From positions 21,335 to 85,334 of the forward strand of contig NZ_AVPL01000009.1 of the NCBI RefSeq assembly GCF_000768695.1: 64,000 nt of DNA. Direction: 5' to 3'. Position numbers and translations under genes: made by a program. This document shows, one piece after another, positions 34,839 through 43,173 of this stretch (positions are counted from its first letter, which is position 1; every line of letters starts with the position of its first letter). The notes beneath the pieces are model-generated. The model was not told where the DNA came from and made no database searches. It worked only from the letters and a program-made list of their open reading frames with translations. This DNA comes from Knoellia aerolata DSM 18566. Lineage in GTDB: Bacteria > Actinomycetota > Actinomycetes > Actinomycetales > Dermatophilaceae.

Positions 34839-36398
34839 ATGCCTCGAACCCCCCGGCGGATCGGCGCCGCCGTCGTCGCCGCCGCTGCCGTGTCGCTCGC
34901 CTCTACACCGCCGGTCCTGGCGGCCTCGCAAGCCTGCGACACACGCGTGAACAACACGCATGCCAAGCTCATGGAGTGCATCACGCTTGAGGGGGTGCGC
35001 GAGCACCAGGCAGCCTTCCAGCAGATCGCGAACGAGAACGACGGCAATCGGGCCGCGGGGACCTCCGGCTACGACGCGAGCGTCGACTACGTCGTGGACC
35101 GGATGGAGAAGGCGGGGTACAACGTCACCCTCGACGAATTCCCCTTCACCTACGTCGCGGCCGCAACGTTGCGCCAGACCGCGCCGGTCACCGCCACGTA
35201 CGAGACGGGTCCCTACACCGGGACCGGCTACGGCACCGTCTCCGCGGCCGTCACCGCAGTGGACATCAATCTCGTACCGCCGCGCGCCAGCACGAGCGGG
35301 TGCGAGGCATCCGACTTCGTCGGCTTCCCGGCCGGCAACATCGCCCTCATGCAGCGGGGCACCTGCCCGTTCGGGGTCAAGGCTGCCAACGCCCAGGCCG
35401 CAGGCGCGAGCGGTGTCATCATCTTCAACCAGGGAGACACACCACTGCGGGAGGCCCTCATCGTCGGCACCCTGGTCCCCAGCGTGGTCACCATCCCGGT
35501 CGTTGGAGCGTCCTTCGCGAACGGCGTGGCCCTCAGCCAGCCCGGCTCGACCGCTTACATCAACGTGCCTGCGCCGGTGCAGACCACCCAGGTCAATGTC
35601 ATCGCCGAGAGCCGCTGGGGCAACCCCGCCAACGTCGTCATGGCCGGTGCGCACCTCGACTCCGTGCAGGCCGGGCCCGGCATCAACGACAACGGCTCCG
35701 GCTCCGCCGCACTCCTCGAGACGGCCGAGCAGATGTCCAAGGTCCGACCGGTCAACGCCGTGCGCTTCGCCTGGTGGGGAGCCGAGGAGGCTGGTCTGAT
35801 CGGGTCGACCCAGTACGTCGCCGGGCTGTCCGAGCAGGAGCAGGACCGGATTGCCCTGTACCTCAACTTCGACATGGTCGGATCGCCCAACCACGTGTTC
35901 TTCATCTACGACGGTGACGACTCCGACACCGTCGGTGCGCCCGCGGGCCCGGAGGGTTCGGCCCAGATCGAGAAGACCTTCGAGGCCTACTTCGACTCAC
36001 AGGGCGAGCCGTACAAGGGCACCGACTTCTCCGGACGCTCCGACTACGGTCCGTTCATCGCGGTCGGCATCCCGTCCGGTGGTCTGTTCACCGGTGCCGA
36101 AGGTGTCAAGACGGCTGAGGAGGCCGCCATCTGGGGCGGCACGGCGGGAGCACAGTACGACCCGTGCTACCACCTGGCCTGTGACACATACGCCAACAAC
36201 AACAACCACGCGCTGGACGTCAACTCCGACGCGATCGGGTACAGCGTCCTGCAGTACGCGATGAACTCCTCGGACGTCAACGGGCTCTCGGGCAAGGGCA
36301 ACTTCCCCGTCGCTCAGCCTTCGGGTGGCCCGGCGGGACTCCCGACGTCGGAACAGGGTGGCCTGCACGACCACGAGCACCCGCTCGAGACCCTCTGA
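34839..36398 (+). CDS. secreted M28-family metallopeptidase (aminopeptidase S-like) with a PA domain
   Basis: 519 residues from the ATG at 34839, preceded by TTTGGAG. Signal peptide 1-29 ends VLAAS. A PA (protease-associated) domain occupies about residues 110-240 (CEASDFVGFPAGNIALMQRGTCPFGVKAANAQAAGASGVIIFNQGD). The M28 catalytic part follows, with zinc ligands in VVMAGAHLDSV, GINDNGSGSAALLE, WWGAEEAGLIGS, YLNFDMVGSPN and the final His in ANNNNHALDVNSDA. It should release N-terminal amino acids outside the cell, with two zinc ions. The gene lies just after the integrase remnant; its codon use is slightly less GC-extreme than its neighbours. Confidence 0.93.
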   Translation: MPRTPRRIGAAVVAAAAVSLASTPPVLAASQACDTRVNNTHAKLMECITLEGVREHQAAFQQIANENDGNRAAGTSGYDASVDYVVDRMEKAGYNVTLDEFPFTYVAAATLRQTAPVTATYETGPYTGTGYGTVSAAVTAVDINLVPPRASTSGCEASDFVGFPAGNIALMQRGTCPFGVKAANAQAAGASGVIIFNQGDTPLREALIVGTLVPSVVTIPVVGASFANGVALSQPGSTAYINVPAPVQTTQVNVIAESRWGNPANVVMAGAHLDSVQAGPGINDNGSGSAALLETAEQMSKVRPVNAVRFAWWGAEEAGLIGSTQYVAGLSEQEQDRIALYLNFDMVGSPNHVFFIYDGDDSDTVGAPAGPEGSAQIEKTFEAYFDSQGEPYKGTDFSGRSDYGPFIAVGIPSGGLFTGAEGVKTAEEAAIWGGTAGAQYDPCYHLACDTYANNNNHALDVNSDAIGYSVLQYAMNSSDVNGLSGKGNFPVAQPSGGPAGLPTSEQGGLHDHEHPLETL

Positions 36399-36465
36399 CC
36401 GACGTGCTCGCCGCAACGGCGGTGAGTGCAGAAGCAGTGAGCTCGAGGCACTGACCCGTGAGACC

Positions 36466-36502
36466 GGTGCCGGCTCGTCCACCAGGACGGGCCGGCACCG
36501 TC
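36466..36502 (+). terminator. hairpin terminator downstream of the M28 peptidase
   Basis: GGTGCCGGCTCGTCC pairs with GGACGGGCCGGCACC across a short CACCA-type loop, with one mismatch per arm. Confidence 0.7.
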
Positions 36503-36946
36503 GTCTGGGTCAGAGCGGGGCCAGGGCGCCAGCATTGAAACGCACCCCAGTGCCGCATATTGCGATGGTCGCCGAGCCAGACCATCACGGAATCGTGGGT
36601 GCGTCGACTGGAAGCGAAGAGCTGGCGACCGGGAGTCCCGCAGATCGGTCACGGGCGTCAGTGTGTCCGTTGTCCCGCAAGGGCTCTCGCCCAAGCCTCA
36701 GATCGTTCCCGACCGTCCGGACATGCCGCATGAAACGAGTCACCGTCGAGCCCCATGCTCCCGCCATGGACGCGCACCGCACGCTTGGGCCCGTCGGGAG
36801 CATGTTGCCGGCGCTGGCTCTCCTGCTCATGGCTGCTTCAGGTCTCGCCCGCCCTCGGTTCGTCCCTGGAGCGACTCGGACGCTTCGTCATCGACTTCCT
36901 CTGACGGACCAAACGTCCGGAGGTGCCGCACGGTGCGCGGCTCCTC
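36503..36946. other. intergenic stretch without a gene I can support
   Basis: Roughly 440 bases of less GC-biased sequence between the peptidase terminator and the MazF-like gene. Several frames are open, but none has family resemblance, codon bias or a ribosome site. An ATG at 36766 opens a frame with a short hydrophobic helix (LPALALLLMAAS) followed by low-complexity Arg/Pro, which I do not call. It may be decayed island DNA. Confidence 0.5.
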
Positions 36947-37261
36947 CTATTCGAGCAGGGCTACCTCCAGGTCGTAAGCCAACACCACGGCACGCGCCAG
37001 CTGAGCCTCTTGGTCCGCGTGCAGGTAGCCGATCGTGCGTCCAAGAGCACTCGCGGGGACGGTGAGGACGTTGTCCAAGGACACCGCGCATCTTCGCTCG
37101 AGTCCGTTGTCAGGTCCGACCAGAACTTCGCTGGACAAGCCTTTCATGGTGCTGGTGATCGGGGCGACCGTCACCTTGTTCATCGCGTCCCGAGCGACCT
37201 CTCGAGTCAGCACGAGGGCCGGCCGCGTCTTGTCGAGACGGACCAGAACGATCTCGCGCAC
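36947..37261 (-). CDS. MazF/PemK-like toxin (endoribonuclease)
   Basis: 104 residues from the GTG at 37261, which starts 4 bases after the antitoxin stop. MazF-fold features: REIVLVRLDKTRPALVLTREVA (the conserved RPalV segment), NKVTVAPITSTMKGLSSEVLVGP, and CAVSLDNVLTVPASALGRTIGYLHADQEAQLARAVVLAYDLE. MazF enzymes cut mRNA at short sequences unless held by their antitoxin. The antitoxin gene precedes it on the same strand, the usual order. The two genes lie in the presumed island region beside tRNA-Arg. Confidence 0.85.
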   Translation of the reverse strand: MREIVLVRLDKTRPALVLTREVARDAMNKVTVAPITSTMKGLSSEVLVGPDNGLERRCAVSLDNVLTVPASALGRTIGYLHADQEAQLARAVVLAYDLEVALLE

Positions 37262-37265
37262 GCGC

Positions 37266-37499
37266 TCAGTCGTCCAGAGCTGCGTGGGCGCCCGTCCACT
37301 CGACCAGGTCGTCGAGCTCATCGGCCGCACCCTCGGAGCGGAGGATGTGTGCGTCGTGCTCTGCCGCCAGACGTCGCATCTCACGCTCCAGGGCGGACGC
37401 GACGAGCGCCGCCCTGCTGGGCGCCTTGCCGGTCGCGACGCTGCGGTCGAGGAACGCAACCATCTCGTCGGGCAAGCGGACCGCGATCTGCGTGCTCAT
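37266..37499 (-). CDS. ribbon-helix-helix antitoxin of the MazE type
   Basis: 77 residues, ATG start at 37499. The N-terminus STQIAVRLPDEMVAFLDRSVATGKAPSRAALVASALEREMRRL is a ribbon-helix-helix DNA-binding domain. The C-terminal acidic tail (HILRSEGAADELDDLVEWTGAHAALDD) would wrap and block the toxin. It should also repress its own operon. The upstream stretch has CATCCCAGATTGGGATGC (about 37520-37537), a palindrome suitable as an operator. Confidence 0.85.
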   Translation of the reverse strand: MSTQIAVRLPDEMVAFLDRSVATGKAPSRAALVASALEREMRRLAAEHDAHILRSEGAADELDDLVEWTGAHAALDD

Positions 37500-37518
37500 G
37501 CCGTCATGGTACCGCACT

Positions 37519-37537
37519 GCATCCCAGATTGGGATGC
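37519..37537. promoter_or_regulatory. palindrome upstream of the antitoxin gene, probable operator
   Basis: GCATCCCAGATTGGGATGC: 8-base arms GCATCCCA/TGGGATGC around GAT, about 20 bases ahead of the antitoxin start. Toxin-antitoxin operons are normally autoregulated through such sites. Confidence 0.6.
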
Positions 37538-37704
37538 AGGAATGGGGAGCGCCCGGTGAGCCTTCCTTGTACTGCGTCGAGGGCGGGCCTTCGGCCCGAC
37601 CCGACGCTCCACTGTCCCACCCGGGACCAACGGCCCTCTCGCGTCCGTCGTTTCCCAGCGATGCTCTGGGGTAGCAGGACGAGGGCACGGAGGGAAGTGG
37701 TCTG

Positions 37705-38190
37705 GTGGCCCGCATGACTGGAGAAGTGACCATCGCAGCGCCGGTCGGCGAGGTCTTCGACATGGTCGCCGACGAGCGCAACGAGCCGCGGTACAACCCT
37801 CGAATCGTCCGTGCCGAGATGGTCGGTGAGGGGCCTGTCGGGCTGGGCTCACGCTTCGTGGCTGCCCCCAGGGGCATGGGCGCCAAGGGCGAGATGACCA
37901 TGGAGCTGGTGGAGTACGACCGACCCCATCATGTGCGCACCGAGGTCCGCTCGCCCTACCTGCAGGTGGAGGGCACGGTGACCTGCGCGCAGACCGATGG
38001 CGGGACGCGGCTGAGGTGGGACTGGGACATGCGCCTGCTGGGGCCGATGCGGGTGTTGTCCCCGGTGCTCGCGGTCATCGGCCCCCGGTGGGAGCGGCGG
38101 AACTGGATGGGCCTCAAGGAGTACATGGAGTCCGGTCGCAGGGTGGAGTCAGAAGGGGGAGCAGGCCCCGGTCGTCGGGGGATCCCCTGA
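37705..38190 (+). CDS. SRPBCC family protein
   Basis: 161 residues; GTG with GGAGGGA at about 37689-37695. START/Bet v1-like: MTGEVTIAAPVGEVFDMVADERNEPRYNPRIVRAEMVGEGPVGLGSRFVA..., VEYDRPHHVRTEVRSPYLQVEGTVTCAQTDGGTRLRWDWDMRLLGPMRVLSPVLAVIGPRWERRNWMGLKEYME. It forms a hydrophobic ligand pocket; the ligand and function are unknown. An ATG four codons in is an alternative start. It is followed by a GNAT gene after 49 bases. Confidence 0.88.
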   Translation: MARMTGEVTIAAPVGEVFDMVADERNEPRYNPRIVRAEMVGEGPVGLGSRFVAAPRGMGAKGEMTMELVEYDRPHHVRTEVRSPYLQVEGTVTCAQTDGGTRLRWDWDMRLLGPMRVLSPVLAVIGPRWERRNWMGLKEYMESGRRVESEGGAGPGRRGIP

Positions 38191-38239
38191 AGGGCCGGAG
38201 GCAGGGGCGCCCACGTCCGATCCGGTCTACCCTGCCGCC

Positions 38240-38827
38240 ATGGCCGACGTCACCGTCAAGTCGCTCACACCGGAGACCTTCGACGACTTCGCCGCCCTCG
38301 TCGAGCGCAACAAGGGCATGTTCGCCAACTGCTGGTGCACCTGGTTTCATCCCGATGACCGCGGTCCGGGCAGCACCGTCGAGGACAACCGGGCGTTCAA
38401 GAAGCGCCTCGTGGACGAGGGGATCGCGCACGCGGCGTTGGTGTACGACGGCGACCTCGCCATCGCGTGGGCGGAGTACGGCACACCCGAGGAGCTGCCT
38501 GCCATCCACCACCGCAAGGAGTACCTCGCCACCGCCGAGCGACTGCCCGACTACCGGATCACCTGCATCCAGGTCGAGAAGGTCCACCGCGGCAAGGGGT
38601 TGGCGTCGGTCGCTCTGCGCGGAGCCGTGGACCTGATCGCGCAGGCGGGCGGTGGCGTGGTCGAGGGCTACCCGCACGACACCGGCGGGGTGCGGAAGAA
38701 GAACTCGTCGTTCCTCTACAACGGCACCCGCACCATGTACGAGCGCCAGGGCTTCACCTACGACCGGCCCAAGGGCCTGGGCAACTGCGTCATGGTGCGC
38801 AGGGTGGCCCCGAGCCCGGGGCACTGA
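38240..38827 (+). CDS. GNAT family N-acetyltransferase
   Basis: 195 residues. TACCCT (38228-38233) six bases before the ATG suggests a leaderless transcript. GNAT core: FAALVERNKGMFANCWCTWFHP at the N-terminus, AALVYDGDLAIAWAEYG, then ITCIQVEKVHRGKGLASVALRGAVDLIAQAGGGVVEGYP (acetyl-CoA loop with RGKGLA) and MYERQGFTYDRP. This subgroup is widespread in actinobacteria and of unknown substrate. The NCWCTWFH motif, with two cysteines, is characteristic of it. Confidence 0.9.
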   Translation: MADVTVKSLTPETFDDFAALVERNKGMFANCWCTWFHPDDRGPGSTVEDNRAFKKRLVDEGIAHAALVYDGDLAIAWAEYGTPEELPAIHHRKEYLATAERLPDYRITCIQVEKVHRGKGLASVALRGAVDLIAQAGGGVVEGYPHDTGGVRKKNSSFLYNGTRTMYERQGFTYDRPKGLGNCVMVRRVAPSPGH

Positions 38828-38990
38828 GGCGAATCTCCCGACCCCTCCGCACCGCGCGCCACACCCTGTCAGGTCGTTGCCCCGAACAGGGTTCAGGCGG
38901 GGTTTCGGACCGCGTGCCGGAGGTGGACCACGCCGCTGTCGAGCCGTCGGTGATCCAGCAGCTCACCGAGGTGCCTCCCTGGCCGAACCA

Positions 38991-39731
38991 TCACTCCGTG
39001 GGCTCGAGCGGGTCGGTCAAGGAGGCGTAGAAGTTCACCTTGTCCGCGACGGCGCCCAGCTTCACGTTGAACTCCGTGCTGATGCGCTGGAGGAGATGAA
39101 GTGCCTCACCGCTCGTGATTCCCTTGGTGTCCATCACGATGCCGACAGCAGTGGCGATGTGCCGACTGGACGCGAGCGCGTCCAGGAGGTCCGTCTGGTC
39201 GCGCTGGTGGCGACCGCCCTCGACCGCGAGTGCAGCAAGCGGAACGACCACCGAGGCCACGGTGATGTCCTCCTGCGTGAAGGTACGCGCCAGCTTGGAG
39301 TAGAAGTTGATGGCTGCGTGGTCGCCGCCCTCCAGCGGCAGACGCAGGCTCAGCATGCTGCGAATTCCCGTGGCGGCGGTGCAGCGAGGACCGAACGTCG
39401 GCCACCGCGCGTCAGTCGAGACGTCCCCTGACAGCAGGGCCGCTGGTCCGGTCGCGGCGTCGAGGCACGGTCCTTCACCGATCCGGTACTGGAGCACGTC
39501 GACGTTCTTGGGGACGTCGTCCGAGGCGCCGAGCGTGACAGCCGACTGGCCGGCTCGGATCAGGGTGAGCCCGGCGTGCTGGGCGTGGGGGACGGCAAGC
39601 GTGGCCATGCGGATCACATGGTCGGGGCTGACCGCCTGCGTGGATCCGGCAAGGGCGTCGACCATCCTCTTGAACTGCTTCGCCAGCTCGCGCACCCGCT
39701 CGGAGTCGTCAGGTTCGGGGGTCTGATCCAT
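38991..39731 (-). CDS. GAF-ANTAR domain transcription antitermination regulator
   Basis: 246 residues. Residues about 30-170 form a GAF domain (ATLAVPHAQHAGLTLIRAGQSAVTLGASDDVPKNVDVLQYRIGEGPCLDAA). Residues 180-240 are an ANTAR RNA-binding domain (LLDALASSRHIATAVGIVMDTKGITSGEALHLLQRISTEFNVKLGAVADKV). ANTAR proteins bind paired hairpins in mRNA leaders and prevent termination. The gene overlaps the SpoIIE phosphatase gene upstream by 23 bases, so the two probably form one signalling operon. The signal bound by the GAF domain is unknown. Confidence 0.92.
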   Translation of the reverse strand: MDQTPEPDDSERVRELAKQFKRMVDALAGSTQAVSPDHVIRMATLAVPHAQHAGLTLIRAGQSAVTLGASDDVPKNVDVLQYRIGEGPCLDAATGPAALLSGDVSTDARWPTFGPRCTAATGIRSMLSLRLPLEGGDHAAINFYSKLARTFTQEDITVASVVVPLAALAVEGGRHQRDQTDLLDALASSRHIATAVGIVMDTKGITSGEALHLLQRISTEFNVKLGAVADKVNFYASLTDPLEPTE

Positions 39732-41103
39732 CCGGCACTCCGTTCAGGCGCGGGGCCGCTCCGCCAGCAGCCGTCACGCCTTCAGCGTAGGACTTCGGGC
39801 TGGTACGCCCTTGCTCGGCGCCGGCGGTCGTGCGCCGCAACGCGCCGTGACCCCCGTGCCAGTCCAGGACCATGAGCGTGGCGTCGTCGGCCAGAGCACC
39901 GTCCGATAGCATCACGACCGCGTCCGTGAGGACCCGGGTCGCCTCGCGGGGATGCAACGTCCGAGTCCGGGTGATCTGCGCCGACACGTCGAGGGTCGCG
40001 GCATCGCGTTCGAGCATCCCGTCCGTGACCAGGACCAACCGATCCCCCGGCCGCAGCGGGATCTCGGTGGACCGATAGGCGGTGTCGGCGAACAGGCCCA
40101 GCGGCAGATCGACCGGCAGGGTGACGGCGGTGGTCGCTCCGTCACGGCACAGGTACGGCGCAACGTGACCCGCGTTGACCATCGAGAGGACGCCTGTCGT
40201 GAGGTCCACGCGCCCCACCATGCCGGTGGCGAAGCCCTCGGCTCCGCTGGCGGCCGCATGATCGACCATGGCTGCGTTCGCGGCGGCCGCCTGCTCCACG
40301 AGCGAACCGCCCTCGCGGCGGGTGTTGCGCAGGCTTCCCACGCACAGCGTGGCCGTCAACGCACTGTCGACACCGTGACCCATCGCGTCGGTCAGCGACA
40401 GGTGCAGCACGTCACGCCCCAGGCTGTAGTCGAACGTGTCGCCCCCCACGGATGCCGCCGGTTCCAGCCACGCCGACAACGTGAACGCGCCGGCTTCGCA
40501 GGTGAACGCCGCCGGGAGAAGCCTGCGCTGGATCTCCGCGGGCAGCGAGAACGTGGCGCTGCGTTGGGCCCATTCGAACAGGTCGGTGTGCCGCCGGTTC
40601 GCGATCACCACGAACGCCAACACGTGCCCGATGCGCGCCATCTGCGCCAGGGCGGACGCATCGGGAGCCGCTGGCAGCGACAGCTGCAGGAGCCCCAGTG
40701 CCTCACCACGTTCGGTCACGGGCACGAGCACCACCCACCGGGCGGGGTGTCCAGGGGGGCGCTCCGGTGTCGGCGGGAGGACCTGCACCCTCTGGGTACG
40801 CAGCGCCGCCGCCACCGGGCCGTGGTCGAACTCCACGACGACCGCCTGCTCGCCTCCGTCCACCCGGACCACGTCTTCGCGCCCGCCCAGACCCTGACTG
40901 GCCAGCTGGTCCTCGGAGGCATCGTGGGACATGCGCACCAGTGCGCGCCCCGACAGGTCCGCGATGAGGAAGAACGCCGACGAGGCTCCGAGACTGTCCG
41001 CCAGGGCCTCCGTCACGGCCTCCACCGCCTGGAGCGGCGACGCGTCCTCCGCAGCATCCAGCACCCGCCCCAACGGCTGGTCCGGCTGGACGGCATCACT
41101 CAT
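39709..41103 (-). CDS. GAF-SpoIIE (PP2C-type) serine phosphatase
   Basis: 464 residues from the ATG at 41103. Residues about 25-165 are a GAF domain (AVEAVTEALADSLGASSAFFLIADLSGRALVRMSHD). Residues about 200-400 are a SpoIIE/RsbU-type phosphatase: EIQRRLLPAAF, ASVGGDTFDYSLGRDVLHLSLTDAMGHGVDSAL (metal-binding aspartates), VLSMVNAGHVAPYL and DRLVLVTDGMLERDA, then LADDATLMVLDW. Such enzymes dephosphorylate STAS anti-anti-sigma factors. It is a candidate partner for the STAS proteins at 4.6-5.9 kb, whose operon lacks a phosphatase domain, but its own neighbour is an ANTAR regulator. Confidence 0.92.
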   Translation of the reverse strand: MSDAVQPDQPLGRVLDAAEDASPLQAVEAVTEALADSLGASSAFFLIADLSGRALVRMSHDASEDQLASQGLGGREDVVRVDGGEQAVVVEFDHGPVAAALRTQRVQVLPPTPERPPGHPARWVVLVPVTERGEALGLLQLSLPAAPDASALAQMARIGHVLAFVVIANRRHTDLFEWAQRSATFSLPAEIQRRLLPAAFTCEAGAFTLSAWLEPAASVGGDTFDYSLGRDVLHLSLTDAMGHGVDSALTATLCVGSLRNTRREGGSLVEQAAAANAAMVDHAAASGAEGFATGMVGRVDLTTGVLSMVNAGHVAPYLCRDGATTAVTLPVDLPLGLFADTAYRSTEIPLRPGDRLVLVTDGMLERDAATLDVSAQITRTRTLHPREATRVLTDAVVMLSDGALADDATLMVLDWHGGHGALRRTTAGAEQGRTSPKSYAEGVTAAGGAAPRLNGVPDGSDPRT

Positions 41104-41198
41104 GACTCGGACCTTATGACCTCGACACCGAGCCCGGCTCGCGCTGCGACGACATTGCCTCGACCGCGTGACCGCGGAGCACGAGGAAGGGCCCCTGG

Positions 41199-42233
41199 TC
41201 AGCGCGCAGGGTCGACCATCGTCATGCCCGCCACGGTGGCCGTGTCGAAGACGGGCAGCAGGGCGGCTGCCTCGTCCAGCCCGATCGTGCGCTCGACGAG
41301 CTGCTGCGGCTGGAGCCGGCCCTGCTCGATGAGGGCGAGCATCCCGGGGTAGTCGACGGCCGCCATCCCGTGGCTCCCGAGCAGGTCGAGCTCCCAGCCG
41401 ATGACTCGCGCCATCGGCACCCGGGGGTGACCACCGACCGGCGGCAGGAGACCGACCTGGACGTGTCGGCCCCGGCGTCGCAGGCTGAGGATCGCGTCGG
41501 CACAGGTCTGCTCGCTCCCCACGGCGTCGACGGCGACGTGGCTGCCACCACCGGTGAGCTCGATGACCGCGGCAGGGACGTCGGTGCCGGCGAGCAGCAC
41601 GTGGTCGGCGCCCAGGCGGGAGGCGACCGCAAGCGCCTCCTCGTTCCGGTCCACGGCGACGACTCTCGCGCCGAGCGCCCGGGCGATCATCACGGCGCTC
41701 AGCCCCAGGCCCCCCGCGCCGACGACGGTCACCCACTCCCCCTCGACCACCCGCGCCCGGTCGACCAGGGCGCGGTATGCCGTCGCAAAACGGCACCCGA
41801 GGCTCGCCGCGGTCGCGAACTCGACCTGCGGCGGGACGGCGACGAGGTTGGTGTCGGCCGCGTGGAGGGCGACGTACTCGGCGAACGACCCCCAGTGGGT
41901 GAAGCCCGGCTGCTCCTGGCGAGGGCACACCTGCGCCTGACCGCTCGCGCACCACTCGCAGGTCCCGCAGCCGGAGACGAACGGAGTGGTGACACGGTCC
42001 CCCACCCGCCACGTCGTCACGGCGCTGTCCACCGCGACCACGACGCCGGCGAGCTCGTGGCCGGGGACGTGCGGGAAGGCGATGTCGTCGTGGCCGGCCC
42101 ACGCGTGCCAGTCGCTGCGGCACATGCCCGTGGCCATGACTCGCACCACGACTCCTCCCACGGGTGGCGTGGGATCGGGCACGTCCCGGACCTCGGGTCG
42201 GGCTCGGACGGCATCAACGACCATGGCGCGCAC
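41199..42233 (-). CDS. zinc-dependent alcohol dehydrogenase (medium-chain)
   Basis: 344 residues from a GTG at 42233; an ATG three codons later is an alternative. Zinc sites: catalytic Cys in TGMCRSDWHAW and GHELAG, structural zinc CGTCEWCASGQAQVC. The Rossmann fold follows (WVTVVGAGGLGLSAVMIARALGARVVAVDRNEEAL). FRATAY-like CRFATAYRALV marks the zinc-alcohol dehydrogenase subgroup. The aspartate after the second strand (VAVDRN) favours NAD. The substrate is unknown. The start lies 12 bases after the upstream small gene, so they may be co-transcribed. Confidence 0.92.
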   Translation of the reverse strand: MRAMVVDAVRARPEVRDVPDPTPPVGGVVVRVMATGMCRSDWHAWAGHDDIAFPHVPGHELAGVVVAVDSAVTTWRVGDRVTTPFVSGCGTCEWCASGQAQVCPRQEQPGFTHWGSFAEYVALHAADTNLVAVPPQVEFATAASLGCRFATAYRALVDRARVVEGEWVTVVGAGGLGLSAVMIARALGARVVAVDRNEEALAVASRLGADHVLLAGTDVPAAVIELTGGGSHVAVDAVGSEQTCADAILSLRRRGRHVQVGLLPPVGGHPRVPMARVIGWELDLLGSHGMAAVDYPGMLALIEQGRLQPQQLVERTIGLDEAAALLPVFDTATVAGMTMVDPAR

Positions 42234-42245
42234 CGTCCCATGGTG

Positions 42246-42446
42246 TCAGGGGTGGTGCGGCGCCTCGCGCTCGAGCCGTGCCGCACGCGCTGCGGCGACC
42301 TTGGCCTCGCGGCGGCGCTTCAGCCGCGCCTGCGGGTCGGAGCCGGGACTGAGCTGGGCCGGGCCGAAGACGTGCAGGCCCGCGTACTTGATCCGGTACA
42401 TGATCCGGTAGCCCAGCGACAGGCCCTCGCGGTCGGCCTTGGCCAT
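42246..42446 (-). CDS. small basic protein of unknown function, divergent from an OhrR-like regulator
   Basis: 66 residues from the ATG at 42446. The sequence starts AKADREGLSLGYRIMYRIKYAGLHVFGPAQL and ends in a Lys/Arg/Ala-rich helix (ARLKRRREAKVAAARAARLEREAP). I recognise this type as a conserved actinobacterial short protein with no assigned role. It shares its promoter region with the MarR gene and is followed at 12 bases by the alcohol dehydrogenase gene, so both are probably controlled by that regulator. Confidence 0.7.
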   Translation of the reverse strand: MAKADREGLSLGYRIMYRIKYAGLHVFGPAQLSPGSDPQARLKRRREAKVAAARAARLEREAPHHP

Positions 42447-42458
42447 GGCGACATCCTC

Positions 42459-42495
42459 TATAGTGAGTGCGGCAACAGTTAGGCCACTCACCATA
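42459..42495. promoter_or_regulatory. probable MarR/OhrR operator in the divergent promoter region
   Basis: TATAGTGAGTG at 42459-42469 and the near-complement CACTCACCATA at 42485-42495 flank GCGGCAACAGTTAGGC. TATAGT also suits a -10 box. The site is 13 bases upstream of the small gene and 20 upstream of the regulator. Confidence 0.6.
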
Positions 42496-42514
42496 GCCGA
42501 CCTCGGCAGGACGG

Positions 42515-42988
42515 ATGACGATGTCCCGCACGCGCGCGCCTCGACCCACGGTCGAGGTCGACCTCCTCGCCCTCGACCGTCAGGTCTGCTTCGCGCTGGC
42601 CGTCGCCTCCCGCAACATCGTCGGCCTCTACCGCCCGCTGCTGGAGCCCATGGGGCTCACCCACCCCCAGTACCTCGTGATGCTCGCCCTGTGGGAGGAG
42701 TCGCCGCTGCGGGTCTGCGAGATCGCGGACCGCCTCAGCCTCGAGCCGGCCACGCTCTCCCCACTCCTCAAGCGGCTCGAGGCGGCCGGCCTGCTCACTC
42801 GCGGACGGGACACCCGGGACGAGCGCGCCCTCGCGGTCTCCCTCACCGCCGCCGGGCGGCGGCTCAGGTCGAAGGCCCTGAAGGTGCCGCCCGCGGTCAT
42901 CGACCGGCTGGGCATGGACCTCGGTGACCTCGAGGCCATCCGCGACCGCCTGGGCGTCCTCATCGAGGCGACCCGCCGCACGGCCTGA
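42515..42988 (+). CDS. MarR-family regulator, OhrR-like
   Basis: 157 residues from the ATG at 42515 (a second ATG two codons on has better spacing to AGGACGG). Winged helix: LTHPQYLVMLALWEESPLRVCEIADRLSLEPATLSPLLKRLEAAGLLTRGRDTRDERAL. The N-terminal DRQVCFALAVASRNIVGLYRPLLEPMGLTH matches OhrR, in which the Cys of the QLCFAL segment (C25 here) is oxidised by organic hydroperoxides to release DNA. No ohr gene is adjacent, so the regulated pair may be the small protein and the dehydrogenase. Confidence 0.88.
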   Translation: MTMSRTRAPRPTVEVDLLALDRQVCFALAVASRNIVGLYRPLLEPMGLTHPQYLVMLALWEESPLRVCEIADRLSLEPATLSPLLKRLEAAGLLTRGRDTRDERALAVSLTAAGRRLRSKALKVPPAVIDRLGMDLGDLEAIRDRLGVLIEATRRTA

Positions 42989-43099
42989 CCGGCCCACCGC
43001 ACCTGACGGTCCGACCTGCGCGGATGCCGTATGCCGTCCTGTCGGCTCACGTCGTCACTCGCCGTCCACCGCACGCTCTCATGTCTTCGCAGGTCAGGG

Positions 43100-43125
43100 G
43101 TTTGGCGTCGACGGGCACCGGGTAG
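43100..43125 (+). promoter_or_regulatory. SigF/SigB-type promoter for the 43174-44923 operon
   Basis: GTTT at 43100-43103, exactly 16 bases, then GGGTAG at 43120-43125. This matches the GTTT-N15-17-GGGTA promoters of actinobacterial SigF/SigB. The operon begins 48 bases later. Confidence 0.75.
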
Positions 43126-43173
43126 GCGGCCCTCGACCGTCGACCGACGACGGCACCGAGAGGAGGGGCACAC

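Noticed and set aside
36766..37065. Possible small secreted protein in the empty stretch after the peptidase
   Set aside because: The hydrophobic helix is short and the rest is Arg/Pro-rich shadow sequence overlapping the toxin gene.
42246..42494. Start of the small basic protein at 42494
   Set aside because: The extra 16 residues overlap the operator palindrome; the ATG at 42446 fits better.
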